Source of the DNA: Bacillota bacterium
GTDB taxonomy: Bacteria > Bacillota > Sulfobacillia > JAJYWN01 > JAJZPE01
NCBI GenBank assembly: GCA_036504675.1
Contig: DASXUT010000173.1
Location: 70,648-103,453, forward strand
Length of the DNA: 32,806 nucleotides
Direction of reading: 5' to 3'
The translations under genes and the position numbers were made by a program. How positions within the stretch are numbered: position 1 is the first letter of the stretch; each line of letters starts with the position of its first letter. Shown piece after piece: positions 25,856 to 32,806 of this stretch. The notes beneath the pieces were generated by a model. It was not told where the DNA came from and made no database searches. It saw only the letters and a list, made by a program, of their open reading frames with translations.

Positions 25856-26236
25856 TTGACCGACCTCGGACACGTTCTACGCCGGCTGCGGAAAAGCAAG
25901 CGGATGAGCATCTACGACGTGGAGAAACGGACCGGCCTCCACTTCTCATCGATCAGCAAGTACGAGCGCAATGAGCGCCTGCCGAGCCTGCAGGTCCTGA
26001 AGGAACTGGCTGAGCTCTACGGGGTGCCCCTGGGAAACCTGGTCTTCCAGGAGACCACGGCGGACATCCCGCCGGAGAGCTTGGCCGCGGCCGCCCTCCT
26101 TGTCCGGCGGCCAGACCTTGCCGAGCTGTTCCGCCTCCTCCAAGAGCTTTCACCAGAGCAGGCCGCCGGGGTGCGGAACCTCATCCGGGCCTTCCTGGGC
26201 GGGGACACCGGGCCGGCGACGGACGCGGATGCCTAG
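25856..26236 (+). CDS. XRE-family helix-turn-helix transcriptional regulator
   Basis: A Cro/CI-type HTH spans residues 3-60: LGHVLRRLRKSKRMSIYDVEKRTGLHFSSISKYERNERLPSL, followed by the usual LKELAELYGVPLGNLV. The rest, about 60 residues, is helical and ends in an acidic tail; it has no obvious ligand-binding domain. I prefer TTG 25856 (126 aa), which has AAGGGG 9 nt upstream and gives a standard XRE N-terminus. ATG 25817 in the same frame has no ribosome binding site. The stop codon overlaps that of the convergent fdhD. Targets are unknown; nearby palindromes are candidates. Confidence 0.9.
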   Translation: MTDLGHVLRRLRKSKRMSIYDVEKRTGLHFSSISKYERNERLPSLQVLKELAELYGVPLGNLVFQETTADIPPESLAAAALLVRRPDLAELFRLLQELSPEQAAGVRNLIRAFLGGDTGPATDADA

Positions 26237-27057
26237 CCGATCCGCTCGACCGACGTGTAGATATTCATCCGCCGCCCCCGGACGAAACCGACCAGGGCCA
26301 GGTTCAACCGGACGGCCAGGTCGACGGCGAGCGAGGTCGGGGCCGAACGCGAGGCGATGACGGCGAGGCCGGCACGGGCGGCCTTCAGGACGATATCCGA
26401 GGAGATACGGCCGGTGACCATCAGGAAGCTCGGGCCATCCCCGGCTTCGGCTAAGGGCTCACGAAGCAGGCTCCCGACCACCTTGTCGACGGCGTTGTGG
26501 CGGCCGATGTCGTCCCTGCCCACAAGGGGGGCGCCGGTGGAGGCACAGAGGACGGCTGTGTGCACCCCGCCGGTCTCGCGGAACAGCCCCGACCGAGTCT
26601 GCAGGTCGCGGGCCGCCGTCAAGATGGCTTCTTTGGCCAAGCCGCGGCCGTGCCGGCCGCCGTCGCCCGGTTGAGATAAAGGTTTGATCTGGAGGGCATC
26701 GAGGGCTTTGTAGAAGTCGCCCCCACCCTGACCGCATCCCGTGGCGACGACTCGCCGCGCGTACAGCCGGTCCGCCAGCGAGATCGGTCGCCGCAGGCTT
26801 ACCATGGCCGCGCCGGCGGCGGCGGCGATGCCGAGTTCCGCGAGATCGTCCAGGCCGACGATGAGCCCCTCCCCGTGCAGGAACCCGACCACCAAATCCT
26901 CGAGGTGCTCAGGAGTGCACAGAAGGGTAGCCAGCTCCGTATCATTCAGGTGAACGGTCAGGGGATACTCCACGGCCACTTGGTCCGGCCGCCGGACCCG
27001 CCCGGACCCATCGCAAGCTTCGATCATCAAGGCCTTCGACGCAGGGACTGAAGCCAT
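26233..27057 (-). CDS. fdhD: Formate dehydrogenase accessory sulfurtransferase FdhD
   Basis: The 274-aa protein passes sulfur from IscS-type desulfurase to the bis-MGD cofactor of formate dehydrogenase, without which the enzyme is inactive. Family segments include VAVEYPLTVHLNDTELATLLCTPEHLEDLVVGFL and GRDDIGRHNAVDKVVG, plus VTGRISSDIVLKA. The cysteine loop reads TGCGQGG with a single Cys108, where E. coli FdhD has CxxC; single-Cys versions are common in other lineages. ATG at 27057 lies about 10 nt after AAAGGA. It lies upstream of, and codirectional with, the cofactor genes but follows the fdh operon after 580 bp. Its stop codon overlaps that of the convergent XRE gene by 3 bp. Confidence 0.95.
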   Translation of the reverse strand: MASVPASKALMIEACDGSGRVRRPDQVAVEYPLTVHLNDTELATLLCTPEHLEDLVVGFLHGEGLIVGLDDLAELGIAAAAGAAMVSLRRPISLADRLYARRVVATGCGQGGGDFYKALDALQIKPLSQPGDGGRHGRGLAKEAILTAARDLQTRSGLFRETGGVHTAVLCASTGAPLVGRDDIGRHNAVDKVVGSLLREPLAEAGDGPSFLMVTGRISSDIVLKAARAGLAVIASRSAPTSLAVDLAVRLNLALVGFVRGRRMNIYTSVERIG

Positions 27058-27265
27058 TGGCCTTCGGTCCTTTCTTTACGGTCTTCAGGGAGCCCTTCGG
27101 GAGGATTTTGGTCCGGTGCGTTGGGTCCGGTGGCCCGGCGCCGCGGGTTCGGTGCCTTGGGGCCGCCTCCTCGGGGGCGTGGTCGCTGACTAGTTCGCCG
27201 CCCCACGGGCGATTCCCCCGTGAACCTGGCGGACATGACGACCCTAGAGCGATCGAATACCCGAT

Positions 27266-27440
27266 TTGATGAGCAAGCCTGTCACCTTCATCAACTCACC
27301 CGAGGTCAGACGAGGGTACGGACCGCTCATCCGGGCCATCCTGGCCCACTTCTGCCTCATCTCAATCCACCCGTTCGCCGGCGGAAACGGTCGCACTTCC
27401 CGGGCGGTTGAGGCCCATCTCCTGTATCAGGCGGGCAACA
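27266..27440 (+). pseudogene. Remnant of a Fic-domain protein gene
   Basis: One frame encodes PVTFINSPEV, a short link, then LIRAILAHFCLISIHPFAGG with NGRTSRAVEAHLL directly after. This contains the Fic active-site motif HPFxxGNGRxxR complete with the catalytic His. Typical Fic proteins (AMP-transferases) are 200-370 aa; here the expected N-terminal inhibitory helix, most of the core and the C-terminus are missing. After the motif the frame turns into unrelated sequence. No credible ribosome binding site precedes it. It is therefore a degraded fragment, probably without function. Confidence 0.65.
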
Positions 27441-27590
27441 GGAAGAGATCTTTCAACACGTCCGCAGAGTCCTCTCTGGAGACGTTTACCTGGAAGCGGT
27501 CAGAAACGGGGAGATCAACACCGGAGGCTTGACCATTATGGGATTAGGGCGAACCTGGACCTCATGAATCGTAAGCGGCCGGCCTAGGTG
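27435..27590 (+). pseudogene. Unidentified C-terminal gene fragment, frameshifted
   Basis: In a frame different from the Fic remnant the sequence reads EEIFQHVRRVLSGDVYLEAV and continues NGEINTGGLTIMGLGRTWTS to a stop. A further shift near 27552 would instead give NLDLMNRKRPA and a stop at about 27588. The composition is protein-like, but I cannot name the family. It may belong to the same decayed gene as the Fic segment or to another one. Confidence 0.35.
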
Positions 27591-27618
27591 AAGCCCCCCA
27601 AGCAGCCTTGGGGGGCTT
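27591..27618 (-). terminator. Hairpin terminator after the fdh operon
   Basis: An exact 11-bp stem AAGCCCCCCAA / TTGGGGGGCTT with a 6-nt loop lies 24 bp beyond the nuoE stop. There is no T-run on the minus strand and only a short CTTCTTC on the plus strand, so it may act by strength of the stem alone. It may also end transcription of the decayed plus-strand genes. Confidence 0.7.
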
Positions 27619-27641
27619 CTTCATGGCCGGGATTGAGGTCC

Positions 27642-28160
27642 TTACGCGTACTTCTTCAGCACCTCGGCAATCTTTTTCGGGGTCAGCCGGCCGTAGGTGG
27701 TGGCGTTGACCATCATCGCCGGGGATAGGCCGCAGGCCCCGAGGCAGGCCACCCGCTCGAAGGTGAAGCGCCGGTCGCCGGTGGTCTCGCCGGGCTGGAT
27801 CTTCAGCTCGTCGGCCACGGCGTCGAGGATCTTCTCGCCGCCCCGGACATGGCACGCCGTCCCCAGGCAGACGCGGACGATGTTGCGCCCCCGCGGGGTC
27901 AGGTGGAACTGGGCGTAGAAGGTGGCCACGCCAAAGACCTTCGACTCGGGCACCTTCAGGAACTTGGCAATCCGGCCGACCGCCGGTCGGGGCAGGTAGC
28001 CATAGGCTTCCTGGGTCTGTTGGAGGATGGGGATCAGGGGGCCCTTGGCCCCGCGGTACTTCTCGAGGATCTTCTCCAGCGGGCCGCCGTCAAAGGCCGG
28101 CCCTTCAGCCGTCGCGTCGGGCCCGTGGCCCAGGTTGACGTCCTTCTCGACCGCGCTCAC
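27642..28160 (-). CDS. NuoE-like [2Fe-2S] subunit of NAD-linked formate dehydrogenase
   Basis: The 172-aa thioredoxin-like ferredoxin belongs to the 24-kDa (NuoE/HydC/HoxE) family. Visible segments are IPILQQTQEAYGYLP, GVATFYAQFHLTPRG, then the cluster cysteines in CLGTACHVRGG and, 35-40 residues later, CLGACGLSPAMMVN. It relays electrons between NuoF flavin and the catalytic subunit. It starts with GTG at 28160, with GGAGG 9 nt upstream, and overlaps the fdhA stop by 4 nt. The N-terminal 25 residues are variable and Gly/Ala-rich. It is the last gene of the operon. Confidence 0.94.
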   Translation of the reverse strand: MSAVEKDVNLGHGPDATAEGPAFDGGPLEKILEKYRGAKGPLIPILQQTQEAYGYLPRPAVGRIAKFLKVPESKVFGVATFYAQFHLTPRGRNIVRVCLGTACHVRGGEKILDAVADELKIQPGETTGDRRFTFERVACLGACGLSPAMMVNATTYGRLTPKKIAEVLKKYA

Positions 28161-31006
28161 CGGCGCCCACCTCCCGCGGCCGCGACCTGCTTGGCCGCCG
28201 CCTGTCCTTCACCGGCCGCGCTTTGGGCCGCCGCTTTCTCGACCGCCCAGGCCGGGGCCTCGGCCTTCTCCAGCTTCACCGCGGCCACCTTGAACTCGGG
28301 GATCTTAGCCCTTGGGTCGACGGCCGGGTTGGTCAGGACGTTGGCCGCCGCCTCGGCGAAGTGGAAGGGCATGAAGACGACCCGCCGGCCGGTCATGCCG
28401 GTGACCTTGACTCTGGTCACCACGCTGCCGCGCCGCGAGGTCACCTTGACCCAGGCATGGTCCTCCAAGCCGTAATCGGCGGCCGTCTCCGGATTGACCT
28501 CGATGTAGCCCTCGGGCCTGATCCAGTTGAGCCCCTTGGAGCGCCGGGTCATCGTCCCGGTGTGGTAGTGATAGAGGATCCGGCCGGTCGACAGGACCAG
28601 CGGGTACTCGGCGTCGGTGCCCTCGGCCGCCGGGCGGTAGTCGATCGTCGCAAATTGGCCCAGACCGCGGCTGAACTTCTCGCGATGGAGGACCGGCGTG
28701 CCCGGATGCTCACGGTTCGGGACGGGCCACTGGAGGCCCTTGTTGAAAGCGTCCCCGCCCTCGGCCAAGCGGTCCCAGCGGACTCCGCCGTAGATCGGGG
28801 TGAGGTCGGCGACCTCGTCCATGACCTCGGCCACCGAGTTGTAGTTCCAGTCCAGGCCGAGGCGCCGTCCGACGTCGCGGAGGATCTGCCAGTCGGGCCG
28901 GGCTTCGCCCGGGGCCGCGGTGGCCGTCCGGAACAGTTGGACCCGGCGCTCGGTGTTGGTGAAGGTCCCGTCCTTCTCGGCGAAGCAGGCTCCGGGCAGG
29001 ACCACGTCGGCCAGCTTGGCCGTCTCGGTCAGGAAGATGTCCTGGACGACCAGGAAATCGAGGTGGCCCAGAGCCTCCTCGACGTGCCGGAGGTCCGGGT
29101 CGGAGACCATCGGGTTCTCGCCCATGATGTAGAGGCCCTTGAGGTCGCCGTGGGCGGCCGCGTTCATTATCTCGGTGACCGTGAGACCGACCTTATCGTC
29201 GAGCCTGGCCCCCCAGGCCTTCTCGAACTTGGCCTTCAGGTCGGGGTTGGTGACCGCCTGATAGCCCGGGAAGACATTCGGCAGCGCGCCGACGTCGCAG
29301 GCCCCCTGGACGTTGTTCTGGCCGCGGAGCGGGTTGACCCCGGTCCCCTCGCGCCCGATGTTCCCGGTGAGCATGGCCAGGTTGGCCACGGTTTGGACGT
29401 TGTCGGTGCCCGTCGTGTGCTGGGTGATCCCCATCGAGTAGATGATCGCCGCCCGCCCCGCCTTGGCGTAGGCCCTGGCGGCCTCGACGATCAGCCCGGC
29501 CGGCACACCGCACAGGCTCTCGACGTACTCGGGCGTGAACTTCTCGACCGCCGTCTTGAGGGCCTCGAAGTTCTCGGTGCGGCTCTCGACGAAGCCCTTG
29601 TCGTAAAGGTCCTCGCGGAGGATGACGTGCATGAGCCCGTTGAGGAGGGCGACGTCGCTCCCCGGAATCTGCTGCAGGTGGAGGTCGGCCAGCTCGGCCA
29701 AGTCGACCCGGCGCGGGTCGACGACGATCAGCTTGGCCCCGTTGCGCTTGGCCTTCTTGACCTGCATGCCGATGACCGGGTGGGCCTCGGTGGTATTCGA
29801 ACCGATGACGAAGACGCAGTCGGACTGGGCGATGTCGTCGATGGAGTTGGTCATCGCCCCGCTCCCGAAGGAGAGGGCCAGGCCGGCCACCGTGGAGGCG
29901 TGGCACAGACGGGCGCAGTGGTCGATGTTGTTCGTCCCGAAACCCTGCCGGACCAGTCTCTGCATGAGGTAGTTCTCTTCGTTGGTGCACTTGGCCGAAG
30001 ACAGGCCGGCCAGAGTGCCGGGGCCGCCGGTCTTCTTCAGCTCAGTGAAACGGCGGGCAATCAGGTCCAGGGCCTCATCCCAGGAGACCTCGACGAACTC
30101 GCTGTCGCGGCCGGCCTGGCCGGTCTGGCCCTCGAGGACGCCCTTGCGGACGAGCGGCCTGGTCAGCCGGTCCGGGCTCTGGATGAACTCCCAGCCGAAG
30201 CGGCCCTTGACGCAGAGCTTGTTGTGGTTGGCGGGGCCATCGGCCGGCTCAACGCCGACGATCCGCCCCTCCTTGTTGAAGAGCAGCTCGAACCGGCAGC
30301 CGACGCCGCAGTACGGGCAGACCGTTCGGGCCCGCCGGAGCTCCCACGGCCGCCCCTGGCCGATGCGGGTCCTGGGCTGCAGGGCGCCGGTCGGACAGAC
30401 GGTCACGCAGTTGCCGCAGAAGACGCAGGGCGACTCTTCCAGGGGGACGTCGTAGGACGTCGCCACCTTGGCCTTGAAGCCGCGCCAGGCGTAGTCGACG
30501 GCGCCCACGCCCATGCTCTCGGCGCAGGTCCGGATGCACCGCCCGCAGACGATGCACTTGTCGTGGTCGCGGATGAAGAAGGCGTTCGTGTCGTCCGGCT
30601 TGAAGTGCTTGCGCTCGCCGGCATAGGTGTCCTGCCGGGCGCCGTAGATGTAGGCGTACTCCTGAAGCTTGCAGTCGCCGTTCTTCTCGCAGGTCAGGCA
30701 ATCCTGCGGGTGGTTGGCCAGGAGCAGTTCGAGGGTCATCTTCCGGTACTTCCGGATCTTCTCCGTGTTCGTCCGGACGACCATCCCCTCGGCCACCGGG
30801 GTGGCGCATGAAGCCGGCAGGCCGCGCATCTTCTCGATCTCGACGATGCACAGGCGACAGGCGCCGACGGACGTCAGCTCAGGGTCGTAGCAGAGGCGCG
30901 GGATGTCGAGGTCGAGCTGCTTCGCGGCCTCCAGGACGTTGGTTCCGGCCGCGACGCTGACGGGCTTGCCGTCGATATTCAGGTTGAGCATCTTGATTTC
31001 CGTCAT
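28157..31006 (-). CDS. fdhA: Formate dehydrogenase catalytic subunit, NAD-linked, W/Mo-bis-MGD, Cys-type
   Basis: The 949-aa subunit interconverts formate and CO2. An N-terminal NuoG/hydrogenase-like module carries a [2Fe-2S] cluster (Cys39, 50, 53, 67), a His-ligated [4Fe-4S] segment (His99, Cys103, 106, 112) and two ferredoxin clusters (Cys151/154/157/161 and 194/197/200/204). The molybdopterin domain begins with Cys230/233/237/265 and the conserved Lys267 after the last of these. The metal ligand is Cys368 in CARLCHAST, with catalytic His369; many relatives have selenocysteine at this site. A MopB-type C-terminal domain (STGRILYHYHTGTMTRRS) is present, followed by an Ala-rich tail. ATG 31006 has AGGAGG 8 nt upstream. 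Confidence 0.96.
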   Translation of the reverse strand: MTEIKMLNLNIDGKPVSVAAGTNVLEAAKQLDLDIPRLCYDPELTSVGACRLCIVEIEKMRGLPASCATPVAEGMVVRTNTEKIRKYRKMTLELLLANHPQDCLTCEKNGDCKLQEYAYIYGARQDTYAGERKHFKPDDTNAFFIRDHDKCIVCGRCIRTCAESMGVGAVDYAWRGFKAKVATSYDVPLEESPCVFCGNCVTVCPTGALQPRTRIGQGRPWELRRARTVCPYCGVGCRFELLFNKEGRIVGVEPADGPANHNKLCVKGRFGWEFIQSPDRLTRPLVRKGVLEGQTGQAGRDSEFVEVSWDEALDLIARRFTELKKTGGPGTLAGLSSAKCTNEENYLMQRLVRQGFGTNNIDHCARLCHASTVAGLALSFGSGAMTNSIDDIAQSDCVFVIGSNTTEAHPVIGMQVKKAKRNGAKLIVVDPRRVDLAELADLHLQQIPGSDVALLNGLMHVILREDLYDKGFVESRTENFEALKTAVEKFTPEYVESLCGVPAGLIVEAARAYAKAGRAAIIYSMGITQHTTGTDNVQTVANLAMLTGNIGREGTGVNPLRGQNNVQGACDVGALPNVFPGYQAVTNPDLKAKFEKAWGARLDDKVGLTVTEIMNAAAHGDLKGLYIMGENPMVSDPDLRHVEEALGHLDFLVVQDIFLTETAKLADVVLPGACFAEKDGTFTNTERRVQLFRTATAAPGEARPDWQILRDVGRRLGLDWNYNSVAEVMDEVADLTPIYGGVRWDRLAEGGDAFNKGLQWPVPNREHPGTPVLHREKFSRGLGQFATIDYRPAAEGTDAEYPLVLSTGRILYHYHTGTMTRRSKGLNWIRPEGYIEVNPETAADYGLEDHAWVKVTSRRGSVVTRVKVTGMTGRRVVFMPFHFAEAAANVLTNPAVDPRAKIPEFKVAAVKLEKAEAPAWAVEKAAAQSAAGEGQAAAKQVAAAGGGRR

Positions 31007-31018
31007 CTCGCTCCCCTC

Positions 31019-32806
31019 CTACTCTCGGATGACGGCGCCGAACGGGCAGACCTGCTCGCAGGTCCCGCACTGGGTGCACTTGGCCTGATCGATCACGTGG
31101 GCGATCTTCTTCTCGCCACTGATCGCCTGCTGGGCGCAGGAGCGCTTGCAGATCAGGCAGGCCTTGCACTTGTCGGCGTCGATCCGGTATTTGATCAGAG
31201 CCTTGCAGACGTGGGCCGGGCACTTCTTGTCGACGATGTGGGCCAGGTACTCGTCACGGAAGTACTTCAGGGTGGTCAGGACCGGGTTCGGGGCCGTCTG
31301 GCCGAGGGCGCAGAGGGACGTCTCCTTGACCATCTGGGCCAGCTCGGCGAGCTTGTCGAGGTCCTCGACCTGACTCTTGCCCTCGGTGATCCGGGTGACG
31401 ATCTCGTACATCCGCTTCGTGCCTTCGCGGCATGGGGTGCACTTACCACACGACTCCGATTGGGTGAAGTTCAGGAAGAACTTGTTGAAGTCGACCATGC
31501 AGGTCGTCTCATCGACGACGACGAGGCCGCCCGAGCCCATGATCGCCCCGGTGGCGGCCAGCGACTCGTAGTCGACGGGGGTATCCATCAGCTTGGCCGG
31601 GATGCAGCCGCCCGACGGGCCGCCGATCTGGACGGCCTTGAATTCCTTGTCGTCCTTGATCCCGCCGCCGACGTCGTAGATGATCTCCCGCAGGGTGATC
31701 CCCATCGGCACCTCGGCCAGGCCGGTGTTCTTGATCCGGCCGGTCAGGGCGAAGACCTTGGTCCCCTTGGACTTCTCGGTGCCGATGCCGGCGTACCAGC
31801 CCGACCCGTTGAGGATGATCTGGGGGACGTTGGCCCAGGTCTCCACGTTATTGATGTTAGTCGGCCGGCCGAACAGTCCGCGGTTGGCCGGGAACGGCGG
31901 CCGCGGGCGCGGCATCCCGCGCTCACCCTCGATCGAGGCCATCAGGGCCGTCTCCTCACCGCAGACGAAAGCCCCGGCCCCTTCTTTGATGTGCAGTTCA
32001 AAGCGGTAGTCGGTGCCGAGGACATGCGGCCCCATCAGGCCGCGCTCGGTGGCCTGTTCGATGGCCAGCTCGAGCCGCTTGATGGCCAGCGGGTACTCGG
32101 CCCGGCAGTAGATATAGCCTTCATCAGCGCCGATGGCGTAGGCCCCGATGATCATCCCCTCGATGACCGCGTGCGGGTCACCCTCGAGGACGCTACGGTC
32201 CATGAAGGCCCCGGGGTCGCCCTCGTCGGCGTTGCAGATGATGTACTTCTTCGAACCCGCCGCCTTGGCGGCGAACTCCCACTTCAGGCCGGTCAGGAAC
32301 CCGGCGCCTCCGCGGCCGCGGAGGCCCGACTTCTTGACCTCGTCGATGACCTCGGCCGGCTTCATCGTCGCCAGGACCTTGGCCATGGCCCGGTACCCGT
32401 CCCGGTCGAAGTACTCTTCGATCTTCTCCGGGTCGATAATCCCGCAGTTCTTGAGAACGATCCGCTTTTGCTTCTTGTAGAAGTCGACGTCCAGGTACGG
32501 GTTGAACTCGTCGATGATCGTCCCGGCGACCCACTCCCCGATCGGCTGGCCGCCGGCCACGTGCTGCTCGACGAGGCGGGGGACCATGTCCGGGGTGACC
32601 CGGGCGTAGGTGATCCGCGGGGCGCCCTTCTGGACCACGTCGACCAGCACTTCCTGCTCGCACATGCCAATGCATCCGACCGAAACCAGGTCGGCGCCGA
32701 CCCCGCGCCGCTTCAGCTCGGCGGCAATGGCATCGTAGACTTCCTGACCACCGGCGGCGATGCCGCACGTGCCGAGGCCGACGATGACCGTCGGCCGGCC
32801 CAGGCG
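31019..32806 (-). CDS. NuoF-like NADH/FMN-binding subunit of formate dehydrogenase (5' end cut by window edge)
   Basis: At least 595 residues are encoded; the frame is open to the right edge, so the start is missing. Domains in order are: a thioredoxin-like [2Fe-2S] domain (GTCGIAAGG and GCIGMCEQE), the FMN/NADH domain with GRGGAGFLTGLKWEF and CNADEGDPGAFMDRS, an SLBB segment, the [4Fe-4S] motif ESCGKCTPCREGT, and a C-terminal 2[4Fe-4S] ferredoxin (CKACLICKRSC, CTQCGTCEQVCP). This arrangement is that of HydB/HndC/NuoF proteins that exchange electrons with NAD(P) and, in some complexes, ferredoxin by flavin-based bifurcation. The first ATG in the track region, at 32665, is internal. Confidence 0.95.
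   Translation of the reverse strand, partial: RLGRPTVIVGLGTCGIAAGGQEVYDAIAAELKRRGVGADLVSVGCIGMCEQEVLVDVVQKGAPRITYARVTPDMVPRLVEQHVAGGQPIGEWVAGTIIDEFNPYLDVDFYKKQKRIVLKNCGIIDPEKIEEYFDRDGYRAMAKVLATMKPAEVIDEVKKSGLRGRGGAGFLTGLKWEFAAKAAGSKKYIICNADEGDPGAFMDRSVLEGDPHAVIEGMIIGAYAIGADEGYIYCRAEYPLAIKRLELAIEQATERGLMGPHVLGTDYRFELHIKEGAGAFVCGEETALMASIEGERGMPRPRPPFPANRGLFGRPTNINNVETWANVPQIILNGSGWYAGIGTEKSKGTKVFALTGRIKNTGLAEVPMGITLREIIYDVGGGIKDDKEFKAVQIGGPSGGCIPAKLMDTPVDYESLAATGAIMGSGGLVVVDETTCMVDFNKFFLNFTQSESCGKCTPCREGTKRMYEIVTRITEGKSQVEDLDKLAELAQMVKETSLCALGQTAPNPVLTTLKYFRDEYLAHIVDKKCPAHVCKALIKYRIDADKCKACLICKRSCAQQAISGEKKIAHVIDQAKCTQCGTCEQVCPFGAVIRE

Larger units (their letters stand above)
27058..27641. other. 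Gene-poor interval between nuoE and fdhD
   Basis: Apart from the two gene remnants and the hairpin near 27591-27618, this 584-bp interval holds no intact gene I can support. The first 150 bp, nearest fdhD, should contain the fdhD promoter, but no clear -35/-10 pair is visible on the minus strand. Confidence 0.6.

Noticed and set aside
28223-30811. Plus-strand open frame of 862 codons opposite fdhA
   Set aside because: This is an antisense shadow of fdhA; its composition is dominated by Asp, Gly, Val, Leu and Arg without any recognisable domain.
1-32806. tRNA or rRNA genes, CRISPR arrays, insertion sequences, prophage
   Set aside because: No cloverleaf with a GTTCGAATC-type arm, no spaced direct repeats, and no transposase or integrase reading frame was found on either strand.

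Overview
The window is high-GC bacterial DNA with strong GGAGG-type ribosome binding sites, frequent TTG and GTG starts, and tightly packed, often overlapping genes. The gene content points to an anaerobic or facultative, possibly thermophilic, high-GC member of the Bacillota (Firmicutes). The supporting traits are a B. subtilis-type [4Fe-4S] PurF, split PurS/PurQ/PurL, purE-B-C-S-Q-L-F-M-N order, TupABC tungstate uptake, and a clostridial-type NAD-linked formate dehydrogenase. The lineage is an inference; no rRNA gene is present to confirm it. Nearly everything lies on the minus strand; the only plus-strand genes are a small hypothetical gene and an XRE regulator at about 25.2-26.2 kb.

Region 1 (1-12.6 kb) is purine metabolism. 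Read from right to left it is hpt-guaA (salvage and GMP synthesis), a terminator, a promoter plus a leader of about 160 nt, an AzgA-type purine permease, then purE-purB-purC-purS-purQ-purL-purF-purM-purN. purN runs off the left edge. Only the IMP-forming end (purH) and purD are not visible; they probably follow outside the window.

Region 2 (12.6-21.8 kb) is one long operon for tungstate/molybdate acquisition and molybdopterin cofactor synthesis: a 76-aa Cys-containing protein, tupA, tupB, tupC, moeA, a moeA-PBP fusion, moaA, moaC and a MOSC-MogA fusion, closed by a terminator. It begins with a leader in which I recognise the molybdenum/tungsten cofactor (Moco/Tuco) riboswitch followed by an intrinsic terminator. 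A second, different structured element directly before tupA folds the tupA ribosome binding site into a 13-bp helix. I cannot assign that element to a known RNA class; it is the best candidate here for something undescribed.

Region 3 (21.8-25.0 kb) is a thiolase-hbd-small membrane protein-crotonase operon: the acetyl-CoA to crotonyl-CoA segment of butyrate or acyl-CoA metabolism. A palindrome-rich intergenic region separates it from the divergent plus-strand hypothetical gene and XRE regulator.

Region 4 (26.2-32.8 kb) holds fdhD, a degraded Fic-domain gene remnant, and nuoE-fdhA-nuoF, which encode a three-subunit cytoplasmic NAD-linked formate dehydrogenase with Cys rather than selenocysteine at the active site. 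nuoF runs off the right edge. Regions 2 and 4 fit together: the enzyme needs the W/Mo cofactor made by region 2 and the sulfurtransferase FdhD.
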